Notes under the pieces: generated by a model
The model's database searches: none
What the model was told of the DNA's origin: nothing
What the model saw: only the letters and a program-made list of their open reading frames with translations
DNA from: JAJKIP01 sp040509055
Lineage (GTDB): Bacteria; Bacteroidota; Bacteroidia; Chitinophagales; Chitinophagaceae
Assembly (NCBI GenBank): GCA_040509055.1
Contig: JBEVLT010000253.1
Location: 1 to 11,399, forward strand
Length of the DNA stretch: 11,399 nt
Direction: 5' to 3'
Part shown: one piece after another, positions 1 through 6,603 of the stretch
How positions within the stretch are numbered: position 1 is the first letter of the stretch
Layout: each line of letters starts with the position of its first letter
Program-made: the position numbers and the translations under genes

Positions 1-173
1 GGAGAAATTTTTTTTGGAAAATTCCACCCGGATTCTTAATAATTTTTTAATACAGGGATAACGGCCGGACTACACGCCCCTTGCGGGTTTCTGCAACCGG
101 CAGCCTGCCACCTGTTCACAAACACCGGCAGAAAATTAAAGTTCATATCCGCGATTGTTGTTTTTTTGCCGGT

Positions 174-902
174 ATGAAAACATGCCTTTCCGTATCCCTT
201 GCCCTGTCCTTTTTTTTGATGTGCATCACTGCTGCAGGGCAATCACAATTCAGCGGGTGGCTGGCCTCGTTCAACACGATTAAAACAGGCAGGCGGACCA
301 GCATCCACAACGACATGCAATGGCGGAGCACCGACAATATCCGGCACACGCAGACACTGCTGTTACGGGCCGGGCTCAATGTGTCGCTGAAAAACAACCT
401 GACCGTCACGGCCGGCTATGCGTATATCAGCAACCGGAGAACAGCGGGCGCCATCACCGGTTATTTCCCGGAACACCGGATCTGGGAACAGCTGCTGTAT
501 ACCCATAAGGCCGGGCGGGTAGCCGTGAGCCACCGCTTCCGCGTGGAGCAGCGCTTCCTGACCCGCACCCGCATGGAAGGCGCCGAACTGGTAAAGGACG
601 GCCAGGCATATGCCAACCGGTTCCGCTATTTTATCCGCAACATCCTGCCGCTGCAGCAGCAACCGGTTTTCAAAAAAGGGTGGTTTGGCGCCCTGCAGAA
701 CGAGGTATTCCTCAACTTCGGCAATACCGCTGCTGTGAATGGTAAAACTTTTGACCAGAACCGGCTGTACCTGGCGGTGGGCTATCGCCTGCATCCTTCG
801 TTCGACATTGAAGCCGGCTATATGAACCAGTACGTCGATGGCAGCGGCAACAGCTTCACCAACAATCACATAGCCCAAGTGGCCGGGTACCTGCGGCTCT
901 GA
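174..902 (+). CDS. DUF2490 family outer-membrane beta-barrel-like protein
   Basis: Secreted protein of 242 residues resembling the DUF2490 family, which is common in Bacteroidota and has no established function. The ATG at 174 was chosen because it places a typical signal peptide at the N-terminus: a short basic start, a hydrophobic run to about residue 20, and a likely cleavage site after AAGQ near residue 22. The same frame is open back to 81, but those 31 extra codons would put a basic segment before the signal peptide. The mature part has alternating hydrophobic and polar strands rich in Tyr, Arg and Asn, with repeated 'AGY' turns (for example AGYAY near residue 77 and GYMNQY near 205) and a C-terminus ending in YLRL. 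This fits an outer-membrane beta-barrel. No enzyme motif is visible. A weak promoter-like pair lies far upstream (TTTG 13-16, TAATTTTT 40-47, spacer 23). Nothing else was recognised in 1-173. The gene may be independent of its neighbour. Confidence 0.75.
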   Translation: MKTCLSVSLALSFFLMCITAAGQSQFSGWLASFNTIKTGRRTSIHNDMQWRSTDNIRHTQTLLLRAGLNVSLKNNLTVTAGYAYISNRRTAGAITGYFPEHRIWEQLLYTHKAGRVAVSHRFRVEQRFLTRTRMEGAELVKDGQAYANRFRYFIRNILPLQQQPVFKKGWFGALQNEVFLNFGNTAAVNGKTFDQNRLYLAVGYRLHPSFDIEAGYMNQYVDGSGNSFTNNHIAQVAGYLRL

Positions 903-947
903 GGCAGCTAACTGCCGGCCTGCCGGTGTCTATTTGCCCCGGAATCC

Positions 948-977
948 TTTGTAACTCAAAAACTTTTCGCATTTTTG
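948..977 (+). promoter_or_regulatory. Bacteroidetes-type promoter of the GGGPS gene
   Basis: A TTTG at 948-951 is followed after 18 bases by CATTTTTG at 970-977. The second element matches the Bacteroidetes -7 consensus TAnnTTTG at all but the first base. Transcription would begin near 984, giving a leader of only about 14 bases before the ATG at 998. This supports independent transcription of the gene. It was read by eye and is not experimentally supported. Confidence 0.55.
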
Positions 978-997
978 CAATAATCAACCGTTACCGG

Positions 998-1756
998 ATG
1001 AACTCATCTATTTATCACTCGCTGGCTGAAAAGAAAAAGCAGGGCAAAAAATCGTTTGGCGTACTCATCGACCCCGATAAGGTAAACGCTGCCGTGCTGG
1101 GCGAGCTGGTAGAGCTGTCGGTAGCGGCAAAGGTGGACTACTTCCTGGTCGGCGGCAGCCTCGTCATTTCCAACTATTTGGACCAATGCGTGCAGCTGAT
1201 CAAACAGCAATGCAATATCCCGGTGATCCTGTTCCCGGGCAGCCCCTCACAGATCACCAAATATGCCGACGCCCTGCTGTACCTGTCGCTGATCTCGGGC
1301 CGCAATCCCGAGCTGCTGATCGGCCAGCACGTGGTATCGGCCCCGTTTGTAAAGCAGAGCGGGCTGGAGATCATCCCCACCGGTTATATCGTGATCGACG
1401 GGGGCGCTCCTACCACGGTATCCTACATCAGCAATGCCACACCGGTTCCGTCCGATAAAAGCGAGATAGCCATGTGCACGGCCATGGCCGGCGAAATGCT
1501 GGGCATGAAGCTGATCTACATGGATGCCGGCAGCGGCGCACGGCGCCCGATCTCCGAGCACATGATCGAGGCCGTAGCGCGCAATATTTCTTCGCCGCTG
1601 GTGATCGGCGGCGGCATCCTGGATCCCGAAAAAGCTTATCTCAACTGCAGGGCAGGCGCAGACCTGATCGTTGTCGGCAATGCCATTGAAAAAGATCCCA
1701 CCATCATCAAAGAGATCGCTTCCGCCATTCATTCGGTTCCGCAAAAAGTAAGCTGA
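998..1756 (+). CDS. Geranylgeranylglyceryl phosphate synthase (GGGPS/PcrB family, bacterial group II)
   Basis: A 252-residue (beta/alpha)8-barrel enzyme that joins a prenyl diphosphate (geranylgeranyl in characterised Bacteroidetes members) to sn-glycerol-1-phosphate through an ether bond. This is the first committed step of archaeal-type lipid synthesis. Visible family motifs are the metal-site DPDK (25-28), VGGSL (51-55), FPGSPSQIT (79-87), PTGYIVIDGG (127-136), YMDAGSGA (174-181), IGGGI (203-207, phosphate binding) and VGNAIE (226-231). Length is normal for the family. The ATG at 998 was preferred over 926 because the extra upstream codons contain the promoter and match no family N-terminus. 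The gene stands alone: no glycerol-1-phosphate dehydrogenase or digeranylgeranyl transferase gene is in the window. Prenyl chain length cannot be decided from motifs alone; Firmicutes PcrB uses heptaprenyl diphosphate. The physiological product in Bacteroidota is not well established. Confidence 0.93.
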   Translation: MNSSIYHSLAEKKKQGKKSFGVLIDPDKVNAAVLGELVELSVAAKVDYFLVGGSLVISNYLDQCVQLIKQQCNIPVILFPGSPSQITKYADALLYLSLISGRNPELLIGQHVVSAPFVKQSGLEIIPTGYIVIDGGAPTTVSYISNATPVPSDKSEIAMCTAMAGEMLGMKLIYMDAGSGARRPISEHMIEAVARNISSPLVIGGGILDPEKAYLNCRAGADLIVVGNAIEKDPTIIKEIASAIHSVPQKVS

Positions 1757-1780
1757 TTCTTTTACTGTAACGAATAGTTA

Positions 1781-3061
1781 TCAATACGGCAGGTCGGCGG
1801 TACGGACCCGGCCCGGTGTGTCATGCCCGCTGATCAGCCCGGCCGCGGCAGCCGCAACAGCCCTGGCGATCGCGGTCAGATTGGCAATATCGATCCGCTT
1901 CACTTCATCGCAGGGCCGGTGATAGCAGGGGTCGTCGTCGTCGCTGGCCATGATGGTATGCACCGGCACTTCCTGTTTTACAAACGGGTAGTTGTCGCTT
2001 CGCAGGAACAGCTGCTTGTTTTCATCCGGCTCCGTCATCACCCGAATGCCGGCCTTTGTCAATCCCTTTCGCAACATACCGGGCAATGAAGAATATTTTT
2101 CTCCGGTAATGAACACTTTTTTCTTCCCGTATTGCGGCACGCCGATCATCTCCAGGTTGATGCCGGCCATGATCCGGTCGGTGCTCAGGTAATCAACCAG
2201 TTTGGCCGAGCCCGTCATACCCAGCTCTTCGCCGGCAAAGGCGCAAAAGATCAGTGTCCGCTCGTTGTCGCCCCGCCGGGCAAAATAATCTGCCAGCAGC
2301 AGCAGTCCCGTGGTGCCGGAAGCGTTGTCGTTGGCGCCGTTCATGATGCTATCGCGCCCCCGGTCCTTCACCACGCCCATGTGATCATAATGCGCTGAGA
2401 AAAGAACGACTTCCGTGGCCCTGGAGCGGCCGGGCAATACACCCACGATGTTCCAGGCCAGGCGGCTGTAATCGGGTTGCGCCTCCAGCCGCAGCGCGGC
2501 CGGGGCTTCGTCTGCATACACCAGCAATATATTTTGTGACAGCGCGGTGGAGCGTCCACGGAATTCGGGAAACTGGTTCTGCCGTTCTTCTGCCCGCTTA
2601 GGGGTCCAGAGCAAGAGGTTGGTACCTGACGGCCACCCTTGTTGCAGCAGGTCGGCCGGGAACGAATCTACACGAACGACCGCGAAATCAGCCATCGTTT
2701 TCGGCGCATAGGCGCCCGGCCCGGCCGGCAGGTAAAGAAAGTAATCGCCGTGTACCGGGCGGCCGTTCCAATGCAGTGAGTCGGTAACGAGCCATGGTCC
2801 CCCAAACGGCTGAAAGGGAATAAAATAACCGTGTTGCCCCGGCAGGGGCCGCAGCCGGTATTTGCGAAACTCTTCGCTGATAAAAGCAGCGGCCTTCCAC
2901 TGGGCCGGCTGCAGGTTACCGCGCCCCTTCAGCGAGTCGGAAGCCAGCACTCCCATGATCCGTGCCGCCTCCGCTTCCCTGATCGCCGTATCGGGCAATT
3001 GCGCCGGCACAATAAACCAGCCCAGCAAAAAACTAAAAAACAACAGGCTGGTCCTGTACAT
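1781..3061 (-). CDS. Secreted M28 family zinc peptidase (copy A)
   Basis: Exported zinc-dependent exopeptidase of 426 residues, probably an aminopeptidase of the periplasm or cell surface. A signal peptide spans residues 1-20 and ends in VPAQ. The catalytic domain starts near residue 205. Expected metal ligands are H224 in SAHYDH, D245 in GANDNASG, E278-E279 in FAGEEL (general base then ligand), E304 in NLEMIG and H368 in VPVHT. At the fourth site the family more often has Asp, so the Glu is a conservative change. Residues about 75-200, between the N-terminal helices and the catalytic core, are divergent and lie where related enzymes carry a PA-type insertion. The protein is collinear with the gene upstream on the same strand, including a similar tail (TPGRVRTADL here, TPSRVKVEDL there). 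The 83-base gap between them shows no promoter, so they are probably co-transcribed. It ends 24 bases from the convergent GGGPS gene, with no hairpin terminator seen. Substrate unknown. Confidence 0.9.
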   Translation of the reverse strand: MYRTSLLFFSFLLGWFIVPAQLPDTAIREAEAARIMGVLASDSLKGRGNLQPAQWKAAAFISEEFRKYRLRPLPGQHGYFIPFQPFGGPWLVTDSLHWNGRPVHGDYFLYLPAGPGAYAPKTMADFAVVRVDSFPADLLQQGWPSGTNLLLWTPKRAEERQNQFPEFRGRSTALSQNILLVYADEAPAALRLEAQPDYSRLAWNIVGVLPGRSRATEVVLFSAHYDHMGVVKDRGRDSIMNGANDNASGTTGLLLLADYFARRGDNERTLIFCAFAGEELGMTGSAKLVDYLSTDRIMAGINLEMIGVPQYGKKKVFITGEKYSSLPGMLRKGLTKAGIRVMTEPDENKQLFLRSDNYPFVKQEVPVHTIMASDDDDPCYHRPCDEVKRIDIANLTAIARAVAAAAAGLISGHDTPGRVRTADLPY

Positions 3062-3144
3062 AAAAATAGTTAACCAATATCCTCAATAGCTGATCAATGG
3101 GAATCTTCGTCGTTGAACGAACCTCAAAAACCACACAACCAGCC

Positions 3145-4428
3145 TTAGCGCAAATCTTCCACCTTCACTCTCGATGGCGTCTTCGCCCCGCTGACGATAC
3201 TGACAGAGCTGATAGCGATAGCCCGGGTGATCTGTGCCAGATTATCCATATCCAGGGTTTGCACTTCGTCGCTCACCTTGTGATAATTCGGCTCGTTATC
3301 CATTTTGGAAGTAGAGATGGTATGTGCCGGTACGCCCAGGCGCGCCAGCGTAGCATTATCCGACCGGTAAAACAGCTGCTGATCGGGGTAGGGATCGGGA
3401 TGGAAGGTAAACCCGCTGCCCTTCAGGCTTTCCTGCAGGATGGTGCCCATGTCCGTTTTTTCGTACCCGGTGATGTACGCCGAATTGCGCCCCCATTTGC
3501 TTTCCGTACCGATCATTTCGATGTTGAACATCGCCACTACTTTGGCGGGATCGAACTGGCGGGAAAAATATTGTGAGCCATAACCGCCGATCTCTTCTGC
3601 CGTAAAAGCCGCAAAGATGATCGTCCGCTCGTTATTGCCCAGCTTTTTGAAATAGTTGGCCAGCAGGATCACCGATGTAGTGCCGGCCGCATCGTCATTG
3701 GCCCCGTTGTAGATGGAATCGCCGTTTACCGGTTTGCCGATGCCGATATGATCATAATGGCCGGAAAAGATCACGTATTCATCCTTGCGCGATTTGCCCG
3801 GCAGGATACCGACCACGTTGGCGAGTTGCTGCTGCCGGATCTCGTGCTTTGCTTCAAGGGCAAACTGCTTCGGCTGCGTATTGGTGAGCACGAACACCGT
3901 GTTTTTGCCGGAAGGAAACATGTTACGTTTCAGGAAGCCGAGACGGGGAAAATTGGTTGCAAACGATTCATCTACCCATACTATCATGTTCTTGCCGGAT
4001 TCTGCGGCGGTCATCGCCTGCTCAAACAGGTCGGCCCCGGCGGCTATTGTCATGGTTTCATAACCGGATGACTGGTCGATCTTCCAATCAGGTTGACTGG
4101 TGACCACTACCATGTTCTTCGGATCGAGTGTCGCGCCGTCAAGCGTAGCCGCAGCACTCACCTGCTTTGCATTCACAAGGCTGAACGGCTGGCGATAGCT
4201 GCCGTCTTTGTTCCAGGGTTGCAGTCCTGCCGTCTTGAATTCGGCCGCGATAAAATCCGCTGCCTTATCGATCTCCGGCGAAAACGTTTTGCGACCCCGC
4301 ATCTCGTCGCTGGCCAGCACTTTTTCGATACGGCCGGCTTCCTGTGCATTGATATACGCTTCCGGGTTTTGCGCCCATAAAAAAGAGGTTATCGTTGCCA
4401 ATAACCCCGCGAGTACGATTCTTTTCAT
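3145..4428 (-). CDS. Secreted M28 family zinc peptidase (copy B)
   Basis: A 427-residue exported peptidase, paralogous to the downstream copy. The signal peptide covers residues 1-20 and ends in LWAQ. All predicted zinc and catalytic residues are present: H224 in SGHYDH, D245 in GANDDAAG, E278-E279 in FTAEEI, E304 in NIEMIG and H369 in VPAHT. The first five fall at exactly the same residue numbers as in the other copy, so the pair has kept its alignment with almost no length change. This copy has the more typical Bacteroidetes sequence after the fourth ligand (GTESKWG). It is the first gene of the probable two-gene unit and has a candidate promoter about 100 bases upstream. No Shine-Dalgarno precedes the ATG. 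Peptide substrate and exact location (periplasm, surface or medium) are not evident; general protein or peptide scavenging is an inference. Confidence 0.92.
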   Translation of the reverse strand: MKRIVLAGLLATITSFLWAQNPEAYINAQEAGRIEKVLASDEMRGRKTFSPEIDKAADFIAAEFKTAGLQPWNKDGSYRQPFSLVNAKQVSAAATLDGATLDPKNMVVVTSQPDWKIDQSSGYETMTIAAGADLFEQAMTAAESGKNMIVWVDESFATNFPRLGFLKRNMFPSGKNTVFVLTNTQPKQFALEAKHEIRQQQLANVVGILPGKSRKDEYVIFSGHYDHIGIGKPVNGDSIYNGANDDAAGTTSVILLANYFKKLGNNERTIIFAAFTAEEIGGYGSQYFSRQFDPAKVVAMFNIEMIGTESKWGRNSAYITGYEKTDMGTILQESLKGSGFTFHPDPYPDQQLFYRSDNATLARLGVPAHTISTSKMDNEPNYHKVSDEVQTLDMDNLAQITRAIAISSVSIVSGAKTPSRVKVEDLR

Positions 4429-4525
4429 GTTGTGTAAGAGTTAGTATGCTTTTGCGTTATGTATGATCCCGTTCGTCCCGCAGCCTGCCGGCATGCAGTC
4501 CCGACCTTTCAAATAATGATGAAAA

Positions 4526-4555
4526 CAAAAATAAGGTTGCCTGCTGTAAGACCAA
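4526..4555 (-). promoter_or_regulatory. Candidate promoter of the M28 peptidase pair
   Basis: On the minus strand, positions 4533-4526 read TATTTTTG, an exact match to TAnnTTTG. A partial -33 element (ATTG, containing TTG at 4555-4553) lies 19 bases upstream. Transcription would start near 4519, leaving a leader of about 90 bases before the peptidase ATG at 4428. It sits in the 164-base gap after the response regulator gene, in which no terminator hairpin with a T-tract was found. Read-through from the kinase/regulator operon is therefore also possible. Confidence 0.45.
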
Positions 4556-4592
4556 TTGACTGTTTGCCCGCAGACTAAGAACTGACGACTGC

Positions 4593-5324
4593 CTACAGGC
4601 TCATCATCTCTTTAAACTTCACTGTCTGCCGCCGGCTCACTTCTATCTTTTCACCGCCTTTGAGTTCCAGCAGCAGTCCGCCGTTGAAATACGGTTCTAT
4701 TTTATCGATCATCCGCAGGTTTACGATATGCTTGCGGTTGGCCCGGAAAAAGAACTTTTCGTCCAGCCGCTCTTCCAGTGCATTGAGCGATTTCAGGATC
4801 AGCGGTTTGTTAGGTCCGAAAAATACTTTGGCATAGTTGCCTACGCTTTCAAACAGGCGGATATCGCTCAGCTTCACGAACCAGCAGCGTTCGCCGTCCT
4901 TGACGAAGACCTGGTCGCTCTCGCCCAGTATGCTGTTGTTGGTATGCTCGCCGGCCAGACGGGCTTCTCCCCGGCTTTCGCCCTGCTGCAGCTTCAGCAC
5001 AGCATCGGCCAGCCGCTTGGGCTCGATCGGCTTGAGCAGGTAGTCCAGCGCATTCACTTCAAAGGCGCGCAGGGCAAATTCGTCGTAAGCCGTGGTAAAG
5101 ATCACCTGCGGCGCCCGCTCCAGCTGCGCCAGCATATCAAACCCGGTCTTGCCGGGCATTTGTATGTCCAGGAAGATCAGGTCGGGCTGCTGGCTGTCGA
5201 TCTTCTCGATCCCTTCTTCGGCATTGGCCGCCTCGTCGATCACTTCTATCTCGGGAAATTCCTGCAATAGCTTTTTCAGTTCGGCCCTTGCCAGCCGTTC
5301 GTCATCGATAATGATTGCTCGCAT
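4593..5324 (-). CDS. LytTR-type response regulator
   Basis: Cytoplasmic transcription regulator of 243 residues, partner of the kinase encoded just upstream. The N-terminal receiver domain (about 1-115) has the acidic pair D7-D8, the phosphoacceptor D53 in LDIQMPG, T77/T78 in FTTAYDEFA and the conserved K98 in LLKPI. After a polar linker (about 115-137), the C-terminal LytTR DNA-binding domain (about 138-243) shows FVKDG, the VGNYAKV segment, FFFRANRKHIVNL and a C-terminal VSRRQTVKFKEMM, all typical of the family. Length is normal. The start codon lies 15 bases after the kinase stop, so the two form an operon. LytTR proteins usually bind a pair of direct repeats; none was proven here. Target genes are unknown. 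Candidates from context are its own operon, dxs and the downstream peptidases, but this is only inferred from position. Confidence 0.95.
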   Translation of the reverse strand: MRAIIIDDERLARAELKKLLQEFPEIEVIDEAANAEEGIEKIDSQQPDLIFLDIQMPGKTGFDMLAQLERAPQVIFTTAYDEFALRAFEVNALDYLLKPIEPKRLADAVLKLQQGESRGEARLAGEHTNNSILGESDQVFVKDGERCWFVKLSDIRLFESVGNYAKVFFGPNKPLILKSLNALEERLDEKFFFRANRKHIVNLRMIDKIEPYFNGGLLLELKGGEKIEVSRRQTVKFKEMMSL

Positions 5325-5339
5325 GTGAATGGTTTTTTA

Positions 5340-6428
5340 TCAGTAAACAACCGTGTCGGCAGGTATCTGCACTTTTGCTTCCACCAGGCCGGGGGCCGTT
5401 TGCCTTATTTCAAATTTAGCCTTATTTCCATACAAAAGCTGCAGGCGGTTGGTCGTGCTGTACAGGCCAAATCCCCGGCCCTGCACATCGATGCTTTTGC
5501 GTGCAGGCAGGAGGTCATCGGAGCTGTGGCCGTTCAGGTAGCCGGTATTCACGACGCACAGTTCGTGAAACCCGTCCCTCAGCACGGATACAATGCGGAC
5601 CACGCCGCCCTGTATCTGCCTGCTGATGCCGTGCTTGATCGCATTTTCTACCAGCGTCTGCAGCATCATGGGGGGCACAGGCCGGCTCAGCGTATCGGGG
5701 TCGATCTCATACTCTACCCGCAGCCGGTCTTCGAACCGCATGTTCTCCAGCGCCAGGTAATCCTTTACGATATCCAGCTCCCGCTCCATGGAAGCCGACT
5801 CGGATTTATCGGCCTGCATGCTGCTGCGCAGGATATTGCTCAGCTCGGTGATGGCCCGCCTGGCCCGTTCAGGATTTTCATCCACCAGGGCGCGGATGCT
5901 GTTAAGCGCATTGAAGATGAAATGCGGGTTGATATGCGCTTTGATGGTCTGCAGCTCCAGTTCCTTTACCATTGTTTCCAGCTGCAGTGTATCCATCTGC
6001 TGCTTGCGGCTCTTGGCCACATAATGGTACATAAAATAGATGCTGCTCCAGATAAACAGGTAAATAAAGGAGTTGAACGTATTCAGCAGTATTTTACCGA
6101 AAAAGGTATAGCCGGGTTTTTCCGCGCTCATGTTCAGCAGCTCGGAGATCAGCAGCTCCAGTATCGTGACCACCACGGAGGTGACAAAGGTCAGCAGGAT
6201 AAATCCGGGGATCTGCCGGTTCAGCGGGCGCAGCAGCAGGTTGGAGATATGGACCACGCTCCGCATCAGGTGGGTAAATACGATCCCCAGCACGATAAAC
6301 AGCGCCAGCCGCGTCAGGAACCGCTCGTTGAAGCCTCCGAACGTGACGGCAAAAAAGATGTTGACCAGGGCAAACAACCCCCAGCCAAACACCTGGAACA
6401 GCCAGTATCTTGAAGTACCCGTTTGCAT
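5340..6428 (-). CDS. LytS/YehU-type membrane sensor histidine kinase
   Basis: Inner-membrane sensor kinase of 362 residues. Four hydrophobic segments, roughly residues 9-29, 39-57, 75-97 and 118-137, are followed by a short coiled-coil-like stretch (about 138-160) and a His_kinase domain (PF06580 type). The phosphoacceptor is expected at H169 in the motif INPHFIFNALN. The ATP-binding part contains the N-box LVENAIKHG (259-267) and a G-box-like GRGFGLYSTTNRL (317-329). There is no extracellular sensor domain, so the ligand is probably sensed within the membrane or by a partner. The protein matches the usual architecture of Bacteroidetes kinases paired with LytTR regulators. It is the first gene of a two-gene operon and is divergent from dxs, with 175 bases between start codons. 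No Shine-Dalgarno is present. The signal it senses cannot be deduced. Confidence 0.94.
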   Translation of the reverse strand: MQTGTSRYWLFQVFGWGLFALVNIFFAVTFGGFNERFLTRLALFIVLGIVFTHLMRSVVHISNLLLRPLNRQIPGFILLTFVTSVVVTILELLISELLNMSAEKPGYTFFGKILLNTFNSFIYLFIWSSIYFMYHYVAKSRKQQMDTLQLETMVKELELQTIKAHINPHFIFNALNSIRALVDENPERARRAITELSNILRSSMQADKSESASMERELDIVKDYLALENMRFEDRLRVEYEIDPDTLSRPVPPMMLQTLVENAIKHGISRQIQGGVVRIVSVLRDGFHELCVVNTGYLNGHSSDDLLPARKSIDVQGRGFGLYSTTNRLQLLYGNKAKFEIRQTAPGLVEAKVQIPADTVVY

Positions 6429-6435
6429 AAAACGA

Positions 6436-6443
6436 CAAAGCTA
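6436..6443 (-). promoter_or_regulatory. Isolated -7-like element next to the kinase start
   Basis: The minus strand reads TAGCTTTG here, a perfect TAnnTTTG match 7 bases before the kinase ATG. No TTTG is found at the usual distance upstream, and a transcript from it would have practically no leader. It is either a leaderless promoter or a chance match; the alternative promoter at 6499-6532 is preferred. Confidence 0.2.
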
Positions 6444-6489
6444 ACCCATTTGAGGCCCGGCCTCCGGCTGTAAATATACCAGTGGGCCA

Positions 6490-6507
6490 TTCCATTTACA
6501 AATGGAA
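6490..6507. promoter_or_regulatory. 18-bp perfect inverted repeat, candidate operator
   Basis: TTCCATTT and its exact complement AAATGGAA are separated by two bases (AC), giving an 18-bp dyad. The arms are too close to form a good RNA hairpin, so a DNA-binding dimer is the more natural reading. It overlaps the candidate -7 element of the kinase promoter and ends one base before the -33 element of the dxs promoter, so a bound protein could affect both. A lone CCATTT half-site also occurs at 6446-6451. The binding protein is unknown. The LytTR regulator next door normally prefers direct repeats, so it is not an obvious match. Confidence 0.5.
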
Positions 6508-6532
6508 GTTTGGGCGGTCCGGCCGACCCAAA
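6499..6532 (-). promoter_or_regulatory. Candidate promoter of the kinase/regulator operon
   Basis: On the minus strand a TTTG (6532-6529) is followed after 22 bases by TCCATTTG (6506-6499), one mismatch from TAnnTTTG. The start of transcription would be near 6492 and the leader about 64 bases. The spacer is at the long end of the accepted range. The element lies within the inverted repeat and interlocks with the dxs promoter. Confidence 0.35.
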
Positions 6533-6538
6533 TATTTG
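6509..6538 (+). promoter_or_regulatory. Bacteroidetes-type promoter of dxs
   Basis: TTTG at 6509-6512 and AATATTTG at 6531-6538 are separated by 18 bases, the same spacing as at the GGGPS promoter, again with only the first base of TAnnTTTG differing. Transcription would begin near 6545, with a leader of about 59 bases. The -7 element is the right half of a 10-bp palindrome, CAAATATTTG (6529-6538), whose left half could act as the -33 of the opposite promoter. Confidence 0.5.
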
Positions 6539-6603
6539 TTAAACAGGCTCCGGCAGGCCGATGTACGGATAAAAGATTAATTTTACCGCGTTAAAATCGG
6601 GAC

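Noticed and set aside
81..173. N-terminal extension of the DUF2490 gene to an ATG at 81.
   Set aside because: It would add 31 mostly basic residues ahead of a proper signal peptide; the ATG at 174 fits export.
36..242. Small minus-strand open frame (68 codons) overlapping the start of the DUF2490 gene.
   Set aside because: Low-complexity shadow frame overlapping the signal peptide region of a real gene; no promoter or conserved feature seen.
903..926. GC-rich inverted repeats after the DUF2490 stop (GGCAG/CTGCC and CCGGC/GCCGG).
   Set aside because: Stems are only 5 bp, mutually exclusive, and not followed by a T-tract, so no terminator is called.
926..997. N-terminal extension of the GGGPS gene to an ATG at 926.
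   Set aside because: The extra codons overlap the TTTG/CATTTTTG promoter and do not resemble the family N-terminus.
3106..3125. Short inverted repeat TCGTTGAACGA between the two peptidase genes.
   Set aside because: Only 5-bp arms with a one-base centre; too short to distinguish from chance.
5325..6413. A 362-codon open frame on the plus strand, opposite the histidine kinase.
   Set aside because: Antisense shadow of a clearly recognised kinase; rich in His and Gln with no coherent domain.
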